Source: Rhodoferax ferrireducens (GTDB lineage Bacteria > Pseudomonadota > Gammaproteobacteria > Burkholderiales > Burkholderiaceae_C). Taken from it: 64,000 nucleotides of DNA. Numbering within the stretch: the stretch's first letter is position 1; each line of letters begins with the position of its first letter. The notes beneath the pieces were generated by a model. It was not told the origin of the DNA. It was given only the letters and a program-made list of their open reading frames with translations, and did not search any database. The stretch is from NCBI RefSeq assembly GCF_003347515.1, contig NZ_QEII01000313.1:28913-92912 (forward strand), given 5' to 3'. Both the position numbers and the translations under genes were made by a program. Positions 62,212 through 64,000 of the stretch are shown here, in pieces.

Positions 62212-63666
62212 TCAAGCGGGTGCCCGCGGCAGGGCGAGGATCGCGGCGGTGCCTGGACCTTCCTCTTCAGAACGGTTATGCAGTTCAATGCGCCCATGGT
62301 GCAGCGCTGCAATTTCCTTGACGAAGGAGAGCCCCAGGCCGGTGCTTTTTTTCTGCGAATGGGGCCGGGCCAGCGAGTAGAACTTCTCGAACACCTTGTC
62401 TTGCGCATAGCCGGGTATGCCGCAGCCCTGGTCGCGCACGGCAATCAGCGCATGGCGCCGCTGCCCCGTGAGCGACAGCTGCACCACGCTGCCTTCAGGC
62501 GAAAAATCGAGGGCGTTGTCCAGCAGGTTGCTGAGGGCGCGGCGCAGCAAAAATGGATCGCCTTCCACCACGACGTCAGCCGGCGCGTTCAATTCAATGC
62601 GTATGCGCCGCTGGGCTGCCGCGCCCTGGGTGGCGCCTGCCAGTTCTTCGAGCAGGGGCCGCAGAGCCACGGGCTGCACGCGCTCCAACACCCGGCGGGT
62701 CTCCAGTGCGGTGAGTTCCATCATGCGGTCGACCATCTCCTGAATGCGCTGGGTTTCGCGCTGGATATTGGCCAGGAAGCGCTGGCGCTGGGCTTCGGGC
62801 ATGGGCTCTTGCAGGAGCTCGGCCGCGCCCCGGATGGCCGACAAAGGGCTTTTGACTTCATGGGTCAGCGTCTGCACATAGTCGGCCACGTAGTTGCGCC
62901 CGGCCAGCGCGTCGCGCATCTCGTCATAGGCCGCGCCGAGCACATCCATGGCGCGCCGCCCCATGCGCGGCAGGCTGAAACGCTGTTGCGAGCGCACGTA
63001 GCGCACATAGTCGCGGATCAGCCCGAAGGGCCGCACCAGCCACACCGAGACCATCACCACCAGCACCAGCACGGCGAGCATGGACACGAGACCGACATAG
63101 ATTATCTTTTCGCGGGCGGCCGACACGAACTGGCCAAAACTATGCACCGGCTTGCCCACCGTCACGGTGCCGATGATCTCGCCATTGCCGTCCTGGGCCC
63201 AGCGCACCGGCGCGCCCACGTACATCACCGAGCTGTCGGGTTCGCCCGCCACGTCGGGTGTGGTGCGCGCGCCGTAGTCGCCCTTGAGGGCCATGCGCAC
63301 GTCGCGCCACTGCGAAAAGTCGGCGCCCAGCGCCTGGCCGGTGGAGTCGAACACCACCTGCCCGCTGCGGTCGGTCACGTAGGCGCGCAACTCGACGCGG
63401 GTTTTGGTGACGCTGAAGATGCGGGCGTCGAACCGGCGGGCATACAGCGACTTGAACACCGGCTCCAGGCGCGCCGTGTCGAGCGCGCCGTCGCGCACAT
63501 CCTGCTCGATCAGGCTGGCCAGCAACTGCGAGGTTTCCACCAGCGATTCTTCGGCCGATTCGCGGTAGCGCGGGTCCAGGTCGGCCACCACGCGGTAGAG
63601 CATGAAGGCGATGCCGGCCGTGTAAATGAACAGGATGCCGATGAAGATGCGGGTGCGTTTGCTCAC
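62212..63666 (-). CDS. creC: Sensor histidine kinase CreC
   Basis: 484 aa, GTG start at 63666 overlapping the creB stop (GTGA). TM1 about 9-27, periplasmic sensor region about 30-190, TM2 about 193-213, HAMP-like linker, HisKA with His269 (LTHEVKSPLSAIRGAAELLQ), HATPase with NLLDNALDFSPEGS, DQGCGIP and STGLGLSFVKEIA. The motif set and the adjacent CreB-like regulator make it the CreBC kinase; it shares E. coli CreC features such as RESAEESLVETSQLLASLIE. It likely drives the CreB tags upstream of the VIT/exosortase operon. Confidence 0.93.
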   Translation of the reverse strand: MSKRTRIFIGILFIYTAGIAFMLYRVVADLDPRYRESAEESLVETSQLLASLIEQDVRDGALDTARLEPVFKSLYARRFDARIFSVTKTRVELRAYVTDRSGQVVFDSTGQALGADFSQWRDVRMALKGDYGARTTPDVAGEPDSSVMYVGAPVRWAQDGNGEIIGTVTVGKPVHSFGQFVSAAREKIIYVGLVSMLAVLVLVVMVSVWLVRPFGLIRDYVRYVRSQQRFSLPRMGRRAMDVLGAAYDEMRDALAGRNYVADYVQTLTHEVKSPLSAIRGAAELLQEPMPEAQRQRFLANIQRETQRIQEMVDRMMELTALETRRVLERVQPVALRPLLEELAGATQGAAAQRRIRIELNAPADVVVEGDPFLLRRALSNLLDNALDFSPEGSVVQLSLTGQRRHALIAVRDQGCGIPGYAQDKVFEKFYSLARPHSQKKSTGLGLSFVKEIAALHHGRIELHNRSEEEGPGTAAILALPRAPA

Positions 63667-64000
63667 GGTGCGGCGGGCAAATCTTCGCTCAGGGCGTAGC
63701 CCGTGCCGCGCAGCGTGCGGATGGGCTCGGCGCCGGGGGCGATCGCCTTGAGCTTGGCGCGCAAGGTTTTGATGTGCGCGTCCACCGTGCGGTCAAAACT
63801 GTCGCTGGTGTCATCCCACACCTTGCGCAACAAATCATCGCGCGTGAACACACGCCCGGGGCGCTGCACGAGGAGACGCAGAATGCCGTACTCGTAGCGC
63901 GACAGCTCCAGCACGCGTCCATAGAAGCGGATCTGGTAGCGCTCTTCGTCCAGCGCGAACGGCTGTGTCGCGGGCCTGTCCAGCGGTGCCGGGGCGGGGG
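63663..64000 (-). CDS. creB: Response regulator CreB, C-terminal part (5' end outside window)
   Basis: Only the last 112 or so residues are in the window. They contain the OmpR-type winged helix: LSRYEYGILRLLVQRPGRVFTRDDLLRKVWDDTSDSFDRTVDAHIKTLRAKLKAI and IRTLRGTGYAL. The receiver domain lies beyond 64000. The gene is upstream of creC and overlaps it. The DNA-binding half should bind tandem TTCAC tags if it is true CreB. Confidence 0.88.
   Translation of the reverse strand, partial: PAPAPLDRPATQPFALDEERYQIRFYGRVLELSRYEYGILRLLVQRPGRVFTRDDLLRKVWDDTSDSFDRTVDAHIKTLRAKLKAIAPGAEPIRTLRGTGYALSEDLPAAP

Overview
The window looks like a chromosomal segment of a betaproteobacterium of the order Burkholderiales, most like the family Comamonadaceae (Rhodoferax/Polaromonas type). 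The grounds are the dnaA-dnaN-gyrB block, Comamonadaceae-style genes (DUF2189, DUF2788, NnrU, RdgC, bifunctional MaoC-phosphotransacetylase), high GC, and a dispersed intergenic repeat (AATAGCTGCTTnCGC...GCTAGAGGCC). The assignment is by recognition only; no search was run.

Layout. 0-5 kb: four co-directional genes; three carry prepilin signals and the first, cut by the window edge, looks like the tail of a related protein. A small secreted surface-adhesin-E-like protein follows. 5-8.5 kb: htpG behind a sigma32-like promoter, and an ice-binding (DUF3494) lipoprotein. 9-14.3 kb: a very large CHASE3/PAS hybrid histidine kinase followed by an HD-GYP response regulator. 14.3-20.1 kb (minus strand): a PHA synthase-fabI-MaoC/Pta-ackA storage and acetyl-phosphate cluster, with a perfect FNR-type box upstream. 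20.4-26.7 kb: 3-hydroxybutyryl-CoA dehydrogenase, dnaA, dnaN, gyrB. 26.9-30.5 kb: siderophore-interacting protein with a divergent MarR gene, a second MarR gene, and a tannase/feruloyl-esterase-like lipoprotein. 30.5-31.2 kb: a 654-bp non-coding stretch that reads like a replication origin (DnaA boxes, GC-rich spacer, DnaA-trios, AT-rich DNA). 31.2-39.3 kb: diguanylate cyclase, NnrU, acyl-CoA-synthetase/GNAT acetyltransferase, small membrane proteins, a degenerate glutaredoxin, a Spy-like chaperone, rdgC. 39.4-45.1 kb (minus strand): polyamine-type ABC importer with a GntR regulator and an Asp/Glu/hydantoin-type racemase. 45.3-46.3 kb: DUF2892 protein and a Crp-like regulator with a matching site.

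46.4-51.3 kb is a compact four-gene operon: a VIT/vWA protein with a PEP-CTERM-like tail, an exosortase, an EpsI-like protein and a GT51 transglycosylase. Its upstream region carries three tandem TTCAC half-sites at 11-bp spacing, the binding tag of the CreBC two-component system. creC and creB themselves lie at 62.2-64.0 kb. Between them sits a roughly 10.5-kb defence island: HTH regulator, hsdR, dinD, hsdM, hsdS, then an AAA ATPase and an HNH nuclease resembling a Septu-type (PtuA/PtuB-like) pair.

The most interesting proposals are (1) a CreBC-controlled exosortase/VIT cell-surface system split from its regulator by a restriction island, (2) a Septu-like module joined to a type I restriction system, and (3) a DnaA-trio-type origin about 9 kb from dnaA. 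No tRNA, rRNA, CRISPR array or insertion sequence was recognised.
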